Origin: Ulva prolifera
Lineage: Eukaryota > Chlorophyta > Ulvophyceae > Ulvales > Ulvaceae
DNA: 64,000 nt
Direction: 5' to 3'
Assembly (NCBI GenBank): GCA_023078555.1
Contig: CM041202.1
Location: 3,468,022 to 3,532,021 of the forward strand
Under the pieces are notes generated by a model. The model did not search any database. It had not been told where the DNA came from and saw only the letters and a list, made by a program, of their open reading frames with translations. Shown one piece after another: positions 1 to 13,515 of the stretch. Numbering within the stretch: position 1 is the stretch's first letter; the number at the start of each line of letters is the position of its first letter. Made by a program: the position numbers and the translations under genes.

Positions 1-1684
1 TAAAACCAATGTTTGCATATGATTAACCCATACGACGAATGGATCCCAGGTGGTCTGGGAGACACGGACTAATGCCGCAGACTCATGCATCTGGTCATGC
101 CTGCAGGTGGAGTTGGTGAAGGTTCAAGACTCATTATTGCTTCACAAGTAGCGAAGCCACCTCCTTCAATCGCCCATCATAGATCCTTTGCCCGGTCGGG
201 TGCATGTCATGTTACGGGATGTTGAGTGTCCCTGTAGGAGTGAATGTTTGCTCTGACTCGAGGTGAATGTGGGAAGTGCAGGCAATGTAAGCACACACAT
301 CACACAGATTCAGGCAAGCTGCCAATTCCAGTACCGTGTTCACGTTCCCCAAATGGTCAACACTGGGTCCCCAATCAAAGCACGTGCGTGCACGCCGAAC
401 ACAACACCATGTACATGTCAACTCACGCCCAGCACGCTCTTGGCGACTCATTGATCCGTGTCTACAAGTGCACTGGTCTAGTCACGAATGTATCAGTGTC
501 CACGAGTAACGAACCATTCGTGACATGCCTTACGAGATGTCACAAGCCGCACGTCAGAAATCACCATGGACTACGGCCCAGCCTACGCTGTCCGTCGCCC
601 CCTGTCGGATGCCAGACGTATGCGAGCCGGATCAGGCATTTGATGCAAACGTCCGTTCTCCGTCCGTCGGACGGCCAACGGATCCGTGATTTCCTCCGTT
701 CAATGTCCAATGGGGCTCCGAAGGGAGGCTGAAGGCAACGAGCGTTGCCCTGTGACTCACCGGACGGGAAACGGAACATCCTGCCTACCTCTGCAACATC
801 GCCCCGATAGTCCGGGCAACCTACGTCCGGCCTCCACCGATTCTCCGAAGGCTCTCCAACTGCCCCTCCGTACACACTACGTCAGCTCTCCGATTCAGCG
901 CGTCGCCATTCTTCTAGTGGTAGGGCAGCCATGACAATTAATGGCCGTGTCCGGAGTGAGTGATGTTACACTTTGGACTAGCAGGATGACTCGCCTGACC
1001 CTTCACCACTAGTTGGTTTCAGAGGGTGGTCCAGATAGACTAAAAAGTAGTCGCGCTGGGCCGATGGGCCCCAATCACTAAAACCGACAGGCAACTCCGT
1101 CACCCAATTGAACAATTCGGGGCGGCTGCTCCGGATGGACTGCTGCCAATCCTCCGACAGGCGAACAAAGTTGCGAGGCAGCGCGGTCCACGTCGCCCAG
1201 TCAAATATGCCGTCGGCGTTGACGCGGGCGAAACTTCCCGTCGCTGGAGCTGGGTGTTCGTCGCCTAACGTGGCCGGAGACGGCGACTACCCCGCACTCA
1301 CGCGCGCTGGCGCCGGGGTTGAAGGCGGCTGTTGCGGCTGCGTAGAGCGCAAGTACCGCTGCGCCGACCTCTTGTAGCTCCACCAAACCTGCTCAAAGAC
1401 TTGTTAAAAAATTCAGAAGGGATCGACCTCCGGTCACACAAACAGCGATCGCATACGCACTTTCAAGTTCCAGCCACCAAAAAGCCGAGCATCCTCAAGG
1501 ATGAGAAGGCTTATGAGCACTGCAACTACACCAAGCAGTGCAGAGACAAGCGTACATCAGATCTGATGGCACGGCTGAGCGCACTGTCGTGCATGCATGC
1601 ATGTGCAGACGTATGCACGCAGCGTGAGTGCATTTATGCGCAGCCGCGCTGGCTGGAGCAATGCTAGCAACGAGCACGGCTCAG
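1..1684. other. No recognisable gene
   Basis: Several open frames of 60-160 codons occur on both strands, but none shows a family motif, a repeat or a convincing splice pattern, and they overlap one another. The stretch near 640-690 is rich in CCGTC/GACGG words and partly self-complementary. I see nothing I can name. Confidence 0.5.
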
Positions 1685-2434
1685 TTACATAGCTACGCCA
1701 CGACACACACTCAACCTGTTCCGGCGCTTGCTATGCACAAAGTCGTAAGCAGACCAGTTTCTTTCGCAAGGAGCAGCTGAGGGGCATTGCGCTAGCACTT
1801 TGATGGCAATCGGGCACAGTGCGGTGTACTCTGTACCAAATGCCTTCAACCACAAGTAAGGTTGGTAGCTGTAAACTGCATGTTTTCCCATCTCCCAAGC
1901 ATTGCCTCTTTTAGCCTGAAAGTCTTGCAAGTCAAGCCGCAAGGCGCCAAGGTGCTCTGCACCTCTGCAGTATTTATTGAGCATGATATGAACATGTTGC
2001 TTCACCTCTGGATAATTTTTCATCACTTCAAGGTCAACATGTCTCGGATTCAGAGCATATGCCAAACAGTAAATGGGGCTGTGTGAAAATTCCCATCGAG
2101 CATCCACAATGGTCAATGCTGATTGCCTCCGCCTGCGGCATTCTTGTGTGTCGCCTGAAAGTTTGAGCGCATCTACTTTGCATCTGAGCATTTGCATTTC
2201 ATGATACACTTCTCCTGTGCATGGCTGGTCGGCATCAGCCATGCGCAAAACCGTCAACACTGGCTCACACATTGACAAGATCTCTGTGTATCTTTGCCAA
2301 AAAGTCTTTGATGCGGTTGTGTCTTCCTTCAGCAATGATTTGAACTGATCCATTTGGCAGCATCGTGATTTTGATCTGCACAATATGGAGCATTGAATCA
2401 TATAGTATACAAGTGTGTGCGGCGCAAGCGCCAC
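1685..2434 (-). pseudogene. hAT-family transposase, C-terminal fragment
   Basis: The reading frame (about 249 codons) ends with a hAT dimerisation region: PIYCLAYALNPRH, then LWLKAFG, then CERNWSAYDFVHSKRRNRL. The CERNWS...HSKRNRL signature is the conserved C-terminal block through which hAT transposases dimerise. The upstream part (VLRMADADQPCTGEVYHEM) fits the region just before it. The catalytic RNase-H-fold core and the BED zinc finger expected further N-terminal are not visible, and the frame runs into unrelated residues after RNRL, so I read it as a decayed or partial copy. An unspliced intron could hide part of it. No terminal inverted repeats were found around it. Confidence 0.72.
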
Positions 2435-2789
2435 GAGTATGTATCTTGTGGGATTCTGACTTCGTGATCTTCGTGAAGCACGAGGATCTTAGTATATACA
2501 AGTGTACCTTGACATGCACATGTGTATGACTGTACATCATGACTCAATGCATGAGTTACATGCATTGTGACCACAGGCCTGCGCCAGCGTGAGGTGCCAT
2601 CTCACGACAGCATGGTGTTGCCCGAACTTCATATATGAGTCTTACACGAATCGGGAGTGTATATTGTGGGGTGTACTTGGACATGCAAGGGTCGCGTAAT
2701 CGAGCATTCATGCATCCGCGTCAGCGGGTGACAGCGTATGTGTTTGGCCGATAATGAGTACCACTGCGACAGTGTTAGATGTACGCGTC
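2435..2789. other. No recognisable gene
   Basis: Only short open frames without motifs. The stretch sits between the hAT fragment and the copia remnant and may belong to the decayed end of either. Confidence 0.4.
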
Positions 2790-3305
2790 TCCCAACAGTC
2801 TCCGTGTGCACCCTTGACTCTAGGTGTGATGTTAACGCCCTCATCATCAACTAACTCATGTGGAAGCACACTAGAGTATGTGCTCAATGATTTCAACTAG
2901 CAGTTGTGGCACTCTAGACTTCGCATCCATTGGACAAGCAGAATTGTAACGTGAATGCTCATCGACGATTATGAGAATGAACCGTGCTTTACCTATCCCT
3001 ACAGGCAAGATGGGACCCACATAGCATCAACATGCAGCCATGCACCAGGCCATTGGGTTTCATCATGTTCTGCGTTTGTGCCATGTTGACTACTAGAGCC
3101 GGAATCATGGGAGGCTAGGCCACAACCGTGGCAGCGACCTAGATTCTCCTTCACCATATCACATTTTATTCCTAGACCCTTGTACACTTCCGCTTTGGAC
3201 ATCATTGTTATGGTCACTCAGACGGCGGTTTTGAATAAACACCGGTGCCCGGAGGCACGTAGCACTTGGAGGCACTACCCCTTGGATATCTCTGGAACAA
3301 CTGAG
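2790..3305 (-). pseudogene. Ty1/copia integrase remnant
   Basis: Read on the minus strand in more than one frame. A GAG-pre-integrase zinc motif (GRCHGCGLASH) is followed by LHVDAMW and, one frame over, by GKARFILIIVDEHSRY, the typical start of a copia integrase core with its first catalytic Asp in HVD. Downstream residues (KSRVPQLLVEIIEHI, DDEGVNITPRVK) follow the expected order but are broken by frameshifts. The second catalytic Asp and the Glu are not intact. The right edge contains the block that is repeated near 31.1 kb. Confidence 0.6.
3213..3305. repeat. Repeat block shared with 31016-31112
   Basis: About 90 bp, including caccggtgcccggaggcacg and ggcactaccccttggatatc, recur almost unchanged at 31016-31112. 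Both copies lose similarity at the same point, just after ggaacaactgag (3305 and 31112). The preceding sequence cttccgctttggacatcatt (near 3188) also recurs at 11467. Confidence 0.8.
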
Positions 3306-3322
3306 GTTTCCGCAGCAAGTAA

Positions 3323-4264
3323 TCACAAAACGCGCAACCCCCGCACGCCCGCACCCGGGAGGCCGAACTCGGCAGCCAACTTCTCCCCCGCACGCATGTA
3401 CTGCAGCACCACTGCAGACTGGCATCGTCCTAAGAATTTAATCTCGATGACCGGGCGTCCTGCCGCCTCCGCATCGGTAGCTGCCCCGGCGCGAAGTGAA
3501 TGCAAACCTTACTGGCCCGGCCTGCCGCCCAGGACTCCAGCACTGCGTATCTGCAGCTCAGCCCTAGCCCGCTCCGGAGACACGTCAAACACAAGCCCCC
3601 GGCATGTCCGACCGCTTTGACGACACCATGCCATCAGGGCATGCACCGCGCATAGGCCCCCCGTCTCTGCGCGGAAGCGGAAATTGATTGACTCACAGTG
3701 GTTCTTGAAGATCTGCCGACCCGACACGGTCAGCCTCAGCAATAGCACTCGCCCGCCATCGTCGGCATGGGTAAAAGACAAATGCTCCCAGTGAATCGCC
3801 GCAGCCTCCGAGCAGCGCAAAAATGCACGGTAGGACAGCAGCCCCCATGCCCACAGCTGCTGCTCGTGTTCACTCCTCCCCTCCCTCCCCAACCCCCCCT
3901 GAATTGCCCGCAACCCCTCCCGGCCCACCGCAAGTTTGGGCTCCCGATCATCCGCTCTTCGCATAATGGCCCGTTGAGTGAGATAAATCACTGACCCGAT
4001 CGTCGTGTTCACCTGACCACAGTCCCACAGCGTGGCGTGAGCCCACTTGAACGCCGCCAACTTCGCACGAACTGTGGCCTTCTTGAGGTGCAGCACCTCT
4101 GATGCATGCAGAATCCAGTATGCGGCTGACTGTTCTGATTTCAACGGTAGCCCCAATCGGACACAGAATTTCTGATATTGCTGCATTTGCTGAGTGTATG
4201 CTTTTAGCGTGTTTAAACTGTATGCCAGCCCCGTGAGCAGTTCCCGGAGATCCCCTCCCTGCAC
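3323..4264 (-). pseudogene. Tyrosine recombinase of the DIRS-like element, broken by an in-frame stop
   Basis: The N-terminal half has the SAM-like helical fold pattern (SLNTLKAYTQQMQQYQKFC). The catalytic half shows the box A Arg in SYRAFLRCSEAAAI, the H-x-x-R motif in LHSLRAGAATDAEAAG and the nucleophilic Tyr context VVLQYMRAG. A TAA at 3509-3511 lies in frame directly before GLHSLRAG, cutting off the H-x-x-R and Tyr part. The usual GRWxS motif reads GRCQS, so a Trp is replaced by Cys. The upstream frame continues toward the GT microsatellite without a clear ATG. The length (about 310 codons) is normal for a retroelement YR. Confidence 0.82.
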
Positions 4265-4316
4265 ACCATCCCCGGATGGAACCCAAAAGCAACAGAATGA
4301 CGTCCCCCTCTGTCAT

Positions 4317-6491
<2,175 letters not shown>

Positions 6492-6652
6492 CAATTGAGT
6501 AATGGCAACCCGACAGATCGTATAAGTCTGAGTGTGTGCCCACTCCGCAGTTCCGGCATGTATGTTCCCGTGATCGACCATCCTGCCAGTCATGGCCTGA
6601 GGGGAGGTGTGCATATACTGATACCACAGGTCGATGCTTAGACCATTTCCTA

Positions 6653-8769
6653 TTATATGTTGAACGCGACCGCCACCATGTCGACCCTCGTCGAGGAAAC
6701 ATCAAAATTATCCCCAAAAGGGTGCCCCCGTCCGGAAGCTGCGGGAACAAGCACATCCGACAACACACCTAGGTGCATCAGCTCACGGGACTTGGTCAAA
6801 GGGAACCATGGCTGCGTTGGCCACCACGGCAAGACAATAACCATACGCAATCGCTCGCGCAGCACATGCGCCATTAATCTATACACAAGCAGGCCCGGCG
6901 GAATCGCATACAGGCGGCCTGGATGGACAAACGACAACACATCAGAATGCAATGCGGTGTCCATGAACGGCGACACAACTGGTAGTTCCTCTCCTGATGT
7001 GGGGTGACTTTGTACTGAACCCGGTGATGCACAACAATCCACATCAAATGGCCCTTTCCACGCCCACACAGCACGGAATGCTGTCACACTCAACATACAA
7101 TCAGCCTGGTTTGCGGCGTGGGCAAATCCCTCGCCACCTGGGAACACAATGCCGTCGGATGCTAGAATCTGGCAGCTGATCTCTGTCCCAAAACGTAGCG
7201 CGGTACCCCACAGCCTAATACTCAATGCATGCATCGTAGTGTCATGCACGGAACCCTTGGCCGCGGCAACCGCCGCGCCAACGACGTCAGTACAGAAATG
7301 CACACGCTTGTGCCGCCACTCGCCACCGTGTTGGGCACAAATGGCCACCATCTCGGCCAATGCGCGTACCGGCCGCGAGCCCTCGGCTCTCATGTCCCAC
7401 GCTCCGCTTACAATCTCAGCCACGCAGAACCGGCGTGCCGATCTCTCACCCGCCAGGTGCCCCAACACAGCCCCCGACTTTCCCAAGCCCTCGCCCAGGA
7501 GCCCTACCACGGCAACGTGCTTCCCAAACCGTGCTGAACGTACCCGGAAAATGTTCTGCAGCCAGAATCGCAGTTCTGCGATTGCGAGCTCACCTAGTGC
7601 AACTTCGCATGAATAATCCCGCCACAGAAACGCCCCTCGCGCCACTGCTTCCATCTGCACCGTCGCACCCTGCTTCAGCGGCAATGATGCAACCCCCCGC
7701 ATGAGCCCACGAGCAAAAACTACCACCCCTGGGCACGCCGGCCTGAACGCGACCAGCTTGCCCACTACCCGAGCGAGTGCCCTGCCTTCCACCCGCCGGT
7801 GTGTCCGTAGAAGTTCCGCTGCCATCATCTTGAAGCTCATCACCTTTTGCTCCGGCACGTACAATCTACAATGCCGGAGGTCCATCTCAAGTCCCAGGTG
7901 CCCTAGCAGCTGGCCCGGGTCAAGAAGGCTCTTCCTCCGCGACACCCTCAGCCCCAACCTGTGTAGAATCCCTAGCACCTGAGCCCTCATCCACAGTGCC
8001 CTCTCCCGCGACACCGCGAAGAAGATCAAGTCGTCAATGTAGAAGCTCACCCTGAACCCCCTTGACCTAAAGATGGCTACTACCCTCTTCACCGCAAATG
8101 AGAAATCGCGGGGCGCGGAGGCTAGGCCGAAAGGCATGACTTTGTACCTATACACCTTCTGCCCCACCCGGAAGACGCAGAAGTCCTTCATTGCCTCCGC
8201 CAGCGCAAACTGAAGATAACCCTTCTCCAAATCTAAGCTGAACGCCCAATCCCCCGGCGCCGTCATCGCTGCTATCTCCGCCCACGCCTCCATCTTGAAT
8301 ATTTCTTCTCCTTCAAGCCCTTGTTGATGGGCTTGCCGGACCAGCAAAACCGGCTCATCTCCCCGTTCTTGTACGCAATGACCACATTGCACACTATGGT
8401 CCCCGGCCGCAGATCTTCCATCGTGACCTCTTCAATTGCCCCCACCGGCAGCAGCGTGTCCCTGACGTGTGCCTCAGCCCATCTTAACTCCTCCTTCTTC
8501 AGCTTCAGCTCGCGCGGCTGCGCATCCCTCAGAAGCGCGAGATCCACCCATACCCAGTATCCTTGCTGCAACCATCGTCTAAGCCGCGCCGGCAGATGCA
8601 CATCCTCTTCTGCGAAAACCCCGTCCCAGTGGCCCTCTCTCCCTAGGAGATTGCCTGCCCTGAAACTACCTTGAAACCGCGGGTATGCATCCCAGAACAC
8701 ATCGTCCATCCCGATAGTCGATGCCCATACCCCCCCTTCATGCGGATCGTCTCTGGGAAACTTCCTCAC
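6653..8769 (-). pseudogene. RT-RNase H (plus MT-like region) of the DIRS-like element, one frameshift
   Basis: Two overlapping frames make one protein. The first (8769-8272) ends VIAYKNGEMSRFCWSGKP INKGLKEKK; the second (8392-6653) continues KMEAWAEIAAM, so one frameshift lies near 8300. RT motifs are FSLDLEKGYLQFAL, MPFGLASAPRDF and the catalytic FYIDDLIFF. Later VPEQKVMSFK matches the segment after the thumb in DIRS RTs. The RNase H region (HVAVVGLLGEG, then FCTDVVGAA) is recognisable but degenerate; the first Asp is not visible in its usual D-A-S form. The C-terminal part (PFDVDCCAS, then YAIPPGLLVYRL, IVLPWWPTQPWFPL) is the methyltransferase-like domain found after RNase H in this group. 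The ORF sits between the gag-like ORF and the YR, all on the same strand. Confidence 0.8.
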
Positions 8770-8779
8770 CCCCGTGCCA

Positions 8780-9715
8780 TCATGCGCGTCGCTGAGTCCT
8801 CTGAGGAGGAGGCGCCGGGTAGCGCGGCGGCTCCCGAGACCGAAAGCGAACTGCGGCAGGCGGCGTCAGCAATCTGTGCCGTCCTCTTCGGGCATCTGTG
8901 GCTCGCAAGGCGTCCACGCCGCGAGCCTGCACCTGACTGGCGACAAAAGCCCGTATCTCCTCCATGGAGAGGCTGGGCCGACCCGACCTGGAGCCGTGCA
9001 TCCCCCCCATCCCTCCATCATGCATTCCGAAGCCAGAGAGCTGTCCAGACCCCCCTCCAGCACTAGCCGCCCTGCCTTTGTAGACGAGTGGATTGCGATC
9101 TGTGTCGAAGCTGGCCCCGCACACACCCGTGAAGTGCTTGCCGCTGGTGTCCTTGGCTCCGCACCGGAAGCACTTGCTGGTCCGCGCCGCCTTCATGATG
9201 TCCTCGCGGGGCACCGGCAGCCACGCTGCCTGCCTCATGTCTTCAGGGGACGCGGGCAACGGGGGAACACGCGTCACCTCGCTGCTGAACAGGCTCTCAA
9301 GCGCAGATGTCGTCTCCGCATGCCGCTTCTTCTCCGGCCCGGAGGCCGCCTCTTCATGATGCATCAGTGCTGAGAGGGGCCCCGCGAACACGCGGTGGAC
9401 CGCCGCCTTCACCCACGCCTCCGTGCGCTCCGCCGCCTCGTCCGCCGACAGCTCCAGCTCCTCATTGGAGTCCAGAAGCAGCCGCATACCGCGGCCAAAG
9501 CGGTCTCACCTCGCCGACATAGCCGGGTGGACTGCCAGAGTCCCCGTTGACGTCCCGGCTGAAACCTCCCGGTTAAACAGCTCCAGGGCTCCCTGTTCCT
9601 CCTCTGAGCGACGCTCCCATCGTCTGGAATCTCCACCCCCAGGTGGCGGCTGGACAGCTGTGGTCGCGGCAGCCCATCGACCCATGTCCGCCTCCCGCCC
9701 CCGTTGGATCGCCAT
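8780..9715 (-). pseudogene. Gag-like protein of the DIRS-like element, one in-frame stop
   Basis: The frame opens with ATG at 9715 (MAIQRGREADMGRW). A TGA at 9506-9508 interrupts it in frame; it reopens as RFGRGMRLLLDSNEELELS and runs to 8780, giving roughly 310 codons in total. A zinc-knuckle-like motif, CFRCGAKDTSGKHFTGVC (C-x2-C-x8-H-x4-C), supports a nucleic-acid-binding Gag role. The C-terminal part is Gly/Arg rich. It lies immediately upstream of the RT ORF, as expected for this class. Confidence 0.6.
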
Positions 9716-9960
9716 GCGGCGCCCGCTGAGGCGCTCTCCGCGACCATCGCGCGAAGTCTGACCCTGAATTTGCGCGCCCCTTGGAAGCTACAGTCCGGCC
9801 CAACCTCGGTTGTATGCGGGCCCGAAAAACTGTCCCGCCCGTAACCCTCCCCAAGAACCCATGGGGCAGCCTAGCCTGCCCCATTCCCGAGAGCCCCTCC
9901 GCCAGCCCCGGAAGCAGCCATGGCTTACCCTGAACCTGTGACTTGAACTGAGTTCAAGCC

Positions 9961-10278
9961 CCGCCAAATGCAACGCGGCGGCATGCATGCTACATGTGTG
10001 TCACAGACACGTGGCACACGGGAAACGAGCCTGGTCTCATTTAGCCTTGCATAGGCTGTTCATGCCACCAGGTAAACTGAACCCGGACCCCATGCATTGA
10101 AAAGTTGTCTCGATAAAGCCGCCGCTACACCTATTTTGATGTGTAAATCCATGAGTGCTGCTCACGATGAAGGCAACATGCATTATGACAACGCGCTCAA
10201 ACTGTGAGCATAGCTGACATGCTGTCGACACATCTCTGCAAGCTTGCGGGTCACAACCGTCTACCAGGCATATCACAT
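9961..10278. other. No recognisable gene
   Basis: Short stretch between the gag end of the DIRS-like element and the 1.06-kb repeat. No ORF with motifs, and no clear terminal repeat of the element. Confidence 0.4.
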
Positions 10279-11339
10279 AGCTCCACAGGCGCTCGTGCAT
10301 TCCTCAGATCAACTCCGAGGCGTATCACTGTCAAGCTTCATGTGCATGTCATGCGCCAATGCTTGCTTGTCGACACCAAGTGACAACTATTGTGCCAGTA
10401 CGCGTGTCCGTCAGCGGAAGCTGGTCTGTCATGAGTCATGACAAACCATGTGTGCACGACAGTCCGTGCGACATACGGAGCGGTTGCGCGAGTGTAGCTG
10501 AGAAAATTCCGCAGCGCTGGATGTGGCCTCCGTGTACTCACTATCTACTCGATTGAATACTCTCGAGGAACACATCACTTTGCAGAGACTGTACCGCGGC
10601 CGCGGGAACGTCAGCGCCACGCTCTCTCGCTTCAGCTCTGATCGACAAGTTGGTATCCATGCGGGCTTTGCCACAATATCACGACCAGAAGCGAACCAAG
10701 CCTGAGCAATGCGACATACCTGACGATTATTTGAGCCAAGAAGTGACTGAAGCTGAGCCTGAACTCCCGCTTCGACGGCCGAGTCGAAGTCACGCTCGTC
10801 TGCGGCGAGTAGCTGCTCGCCGCGACCAGGCTGCCTCCCCGTCGGCAAGATCTCCTGCTCTTGACCAGACTGAGCTTCTGCGATGTCGCTTCGTGCAGGT
10901 GAAGCAGCCCGGGCCTGACCCGAGGGTCCCGATCGCTCCCTTCATGGCTCCCTGGCTCCAGCACGTCTCGTCGAATCGCTGGCCTTGTTTCCTCTAACAA
11001 CTGCATTGGCTGCACGAGTCCTAGCCATAATTTACACGGGGAAGTCGAAAAAAGCAGTTGCTCAGACCAGACGACGACGCTCCAGCCGTGACCCCGCAAT
11101 CAGTTTACTAAAGCTTGACCGACAAACTGAGCTAAGGAAGAGCAATCAGCTGCACAGTACAAACCTCTCTTGCGTGAAGAGCTCCAGCCAGCTCCCGCCT
11201 ATATGCTCCGCGTGCCACCAGCTCATAGCTGCTTTCGACAGCAGTCATGAGCACCTCTGGCCACGCCTACTGCCGGTACAACATGCGTCCGTCTCCATGA
11301 CCCACCATAATCGCGATTACATTACACATAATCTACGCT
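10279..11339 (-). repeat. 1.06-kb dispersed repeat, copy 1 (second copy at 31157-32217)
   Basis: Almost the whole block matches 31157-32217, differing at scattered positions and small replacements. On the minus strand both copies contain an ORF with gag-like composition; here it is disrupted at its N terminus (the longest piece is 10848-10429). The region upstream of the ORF on the minus strand contains a TATA-like gcatatagg (near 11203), so the right part may be an LTR or promoter. Similarity ends at the sequence cataatctacgct. It encodes no motif I can assign. Confidence 0.85.
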
Positions 11340-11613
11340 ATAATCAAGGATCTATGCGCATCATTTGTCAAGCTACCTAGGGGGCTGCAGCGCCGCTACC
11401 CATGGAGCATTGAGGTTGTACGTCGGCTATGCACAGATCAAGGGGGTATTGTACTGTAGTGAGGCACTTCCGCTTTGGACATCATTGCTATAATCAAGGG
11501 TCTATGCGCAGCATTTGTGAAGCTACCTAGTGGGTTGCAGCGCCGCTACCCGTGGAGCATTGAGGTTGTACGTCGGCTATGCACAAATCAAGGCATTATT
11601 GTATTGTAGTGAG
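11340..11613. repeat. Imperfect tandem duplication, about 124 bp x 2
   Basis: Unit 1 (11340-11463) and unit 2 (11490-11613) both begin ataatcaagg and end tgtagtgag, with about 10 substitutions between them. The 26-bp spacer contains cttccgctttggacatcatt, the same word found at 3188. No coding capacity is evident. Confidence 0.85.
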
Positions 11614-11760
11614 AACATGAACCAGTCAGCCTGTAAGAGAATGGTTACGGTAGACTTGGAGGCATATGACTATATGCCACCGATGAGTCAAGTCTACGGC
11701 GGTCATAATCACACTGACCGCACACACTCCTCGCATGGATTGTGCTCATTCATATGACCA

Positions 11761-11875
11761 TGTGTCATGAATACCGTCGAAACTAGGTCAAAGCTAGTGA
11801 AAGCACTCATCTGTGCAGCCAGAGCTACTCGCACCTCTAACAAACACCTAGTTTATTACATTTGGTATCGGTGCA
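11761..11875 (+). repeat. Short LTR (100 bp) with adjoining primer-binding site
   Basis: The sequence starts TGTGTCATGAAT and ends GTTTATTACA (11860), followed after two bases by TGGTATCGGTGCA (11863-11875). That arrangement, a TG...CA repeat then a tRNA-complementary site, marks a 5' LTR plus PBS. The PBS core GGTATCGGTG is the same as in the copia element at 33.7 kb and next to the gypsy LTR at 44.7 kb. An inverted, diverged copy lies at 12733-12619. Confidence 0.6.
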
Positions 11876-12250
11876 AGTCTATCCTCCGGGAGACCCGGGT
11901 TCAAACCCTGCCAGCGCCTTGCCTGCACCATTCTACCGCCTTTGGGACGAAGTCTTCCCGGCGGGGGAATGCATCGTAACACACAGCCAAAAAAATCAAG
12001 AATAAGCAACGGTCATTTAAGGCACACGCGGACATATAAAGCGATTGTCCGCGCTGGTTGTAACCCGCATCGCACACCCCACGGGCGTGACACCCGATGA
12101 CACGGCTTATGCCGGGTCACCGTAAGGGATGACACTTGACCCCCGCTAGCCACCACTTTGCCTAGCTTGCTTGACCATGACACGTATCACATAACACTGT
12201 GCATGACAGAGCTCCTCCGGAGGGGAGTCTGTTCGTCCCGAGCAGACCAA
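11876..12250. other. No gene; possible decayed LTR of the gypsy remnant
   Basis: On the minus strand this follows the chromodomain stop and holds a TATA-like tttatatg (near 12036) and repeated TGTCA words, as a 3' LTR would. Just right of the PBS, gggttcaaacc (near 11898) resembles a pol III B-box. Neither assignment is firm. Confidence 0.3.
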
Positions 12251-12618
12251 TCAAAAGAATGACTGGCCGTGTCTAGGAACAAACACGTCCATGGCCTTTA
12301 AAGCTAACAATATAGCTTTATTTGAAAGGGATCGCGTGTGGACACGCAATGCCCTGGCTTTTCCAGAACTTGAAGAAGCTCCGGACAATTTGTGAGATTT
12401 TACATTCTCCCAGGTGCACTCATTGTAGCCCAGCCAATGCACCAAGTATTCCCTCGAGTTGCCCTCTTTGCGAGTGTTAGAAATACAATCTACCTCATAT
12501 TCTAGCTGGCCATCAATTAATGTTGGCAACGGAGGGGGCGTTTAGTTGTCTGGGAAGTGCTTGTAGGGTTTGAGAGCACTCACGTGGAAGACATGATGGA
12601 TTTTCAGGCCCACAGGTA
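12251..12618 (-). pseudogene. Ty3/gypsy integrase tail with chromodomain (truncated)
   Basis: Minus-strand reading gives LPVGLKIHHVFHVSALKPY, the conserved post-integrase block of gypsy elements, a stop, then a chromodomain: YEVDCISNTRKEGNSREYLV, HWLGYNECTWE. The chromodomain targets integration to modified histones in chromoviruses. Everything upstream (gag, protease, RT, RNase H, integrase core) is missing. The preceding sequence is an LTR plus PBS-like copy, so a large internal deletion has joined the 5' end to the 3' end of pol. The family differs from the 43.9-52.4 kb gypsy. Confidence 0.72.
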
Positions 12619-12733
12619 GCATCGGTACTAACTGTAACAAGCTAGGTGTTTGTTAGAGGTGCGAATAGCTCTCGCTACACAGTTTAGTGCTTTGACTAGC
12701 TTTGACCTAGTTTTGACGGAATTCATGACACCA
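12619..12733 (-). repeat. Inverted copy of the 100-bp LTR and PBS
   Basis: The reverse complement (TGGTGTCATGAATTCCGTC...CAAACACCTAG) matches 11761-11851 with about 85% identity. Weaker similarity continues through the PBS (TTAGTACCGATGC against TTGGTATCGGTGC). It abuts the gypsy tail directly. With the copy at 11761 it makes a head-to-head pair about 0.8 kb apart. Confidence 0.7.
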
Positions 12734-12819
12734 TGCTATGTTCTAACGTAGCACGAGTTGCGCCCGTGGCCACCACACTCATGTGCGTACTTGCACGTCA
12801 TGCATTGTGTCCCAGGATG

Positions 12820-13330
12820 GACCTCCTTTCTGACACCGGTGAGACACAATTGCTAGCAATGAGTAGTGCAGCAAACGAGTTGATGTGGGCTATGCAGTTG
12901 TTACTAGACTTGCATCTTCGTCTAGAAGAATCGGTGCTTTGGGGAGGTAATAAAAGTGCGAACATCCTTGAAAATACACTATCTCTGCCTATGTGAACAC
13001 CAAAAGCTCCCGCTTTCTGAATCCCTTCATCTCGGAGATCTCGTCGAGCACGTGTACATCAACTATGCGTACAACCACCTCTTGATATGCTACCTACTAG
13101 CTCCCTCATAGCAGTGTCCTATTGAGCCATGCTTATGATTCACTTGAAAACCCCGGTTTCACCACAGTTATCTAGTTCGGCACCTACGGGTTCGAGAATG
13201 TGTAGAGGCAAATGAGGTCAAAGTGCAATGGGGGGGGACCGTAGACTAGCTAGCTGATGTCTTCACTAAGTTCTTGCCTGGATTTGCATTGAGGGGACGT
13301 TCGATCAGACGACCTTCTACGAAAGTTTCA
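12820..13330 (+). pseudogene. Ty1/copia RNase H remnant
   Basis: Plus-strand pieces in shifting frames: TGETQLLAMSSAANELMWAM, LLLDLHL and SVLWGGNKSANIL, then RHLRVREC and, near 13255, LADVFTKFLPG. These are the successive blocks of a copia RNase H and its C terminus. LWGGNKSA has Gly where the catalytic Asp (LWGDNKSA) is expected. Stops and frameshifts make it nonfunctional. Another member of a similar type lies inverted at 34.5-35.2 kb. Confidence 0.72.
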
Positions 13331-13337
13331 TAAGTCG

Positions 13338-13515
13338 CTGTCTAGGTACACCTGCAATGCATGGCGTGCAAGTCTGCGCATGGGTATGGTGGCCAAGGGC
13401 CCAGCCAGTGTGAGTCAGGATAGTATGCATGAGCGTACTTGGGGCGCTCTGTAAGCGGCTCGCCCCGGGCCATTGTCATTGGGCCACAGTAGACATGCAC
13501 GAATGGTCGCACATA
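13338..13515 (+). repeat. Copia LTR fragment (inverted copy at 34433-34609)
   Basis: From ctaggtacacctgcaatgca to tgcacgaatggtcgca the sequence matches the reverse complement of 34433-34609, including ccatgggcctag-like LTR text and gcggctcgcccc. In both places it follows a copia RNase H remnant on the same strand, so it is the 3' LTR end of that family. Confidence 0.75.
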
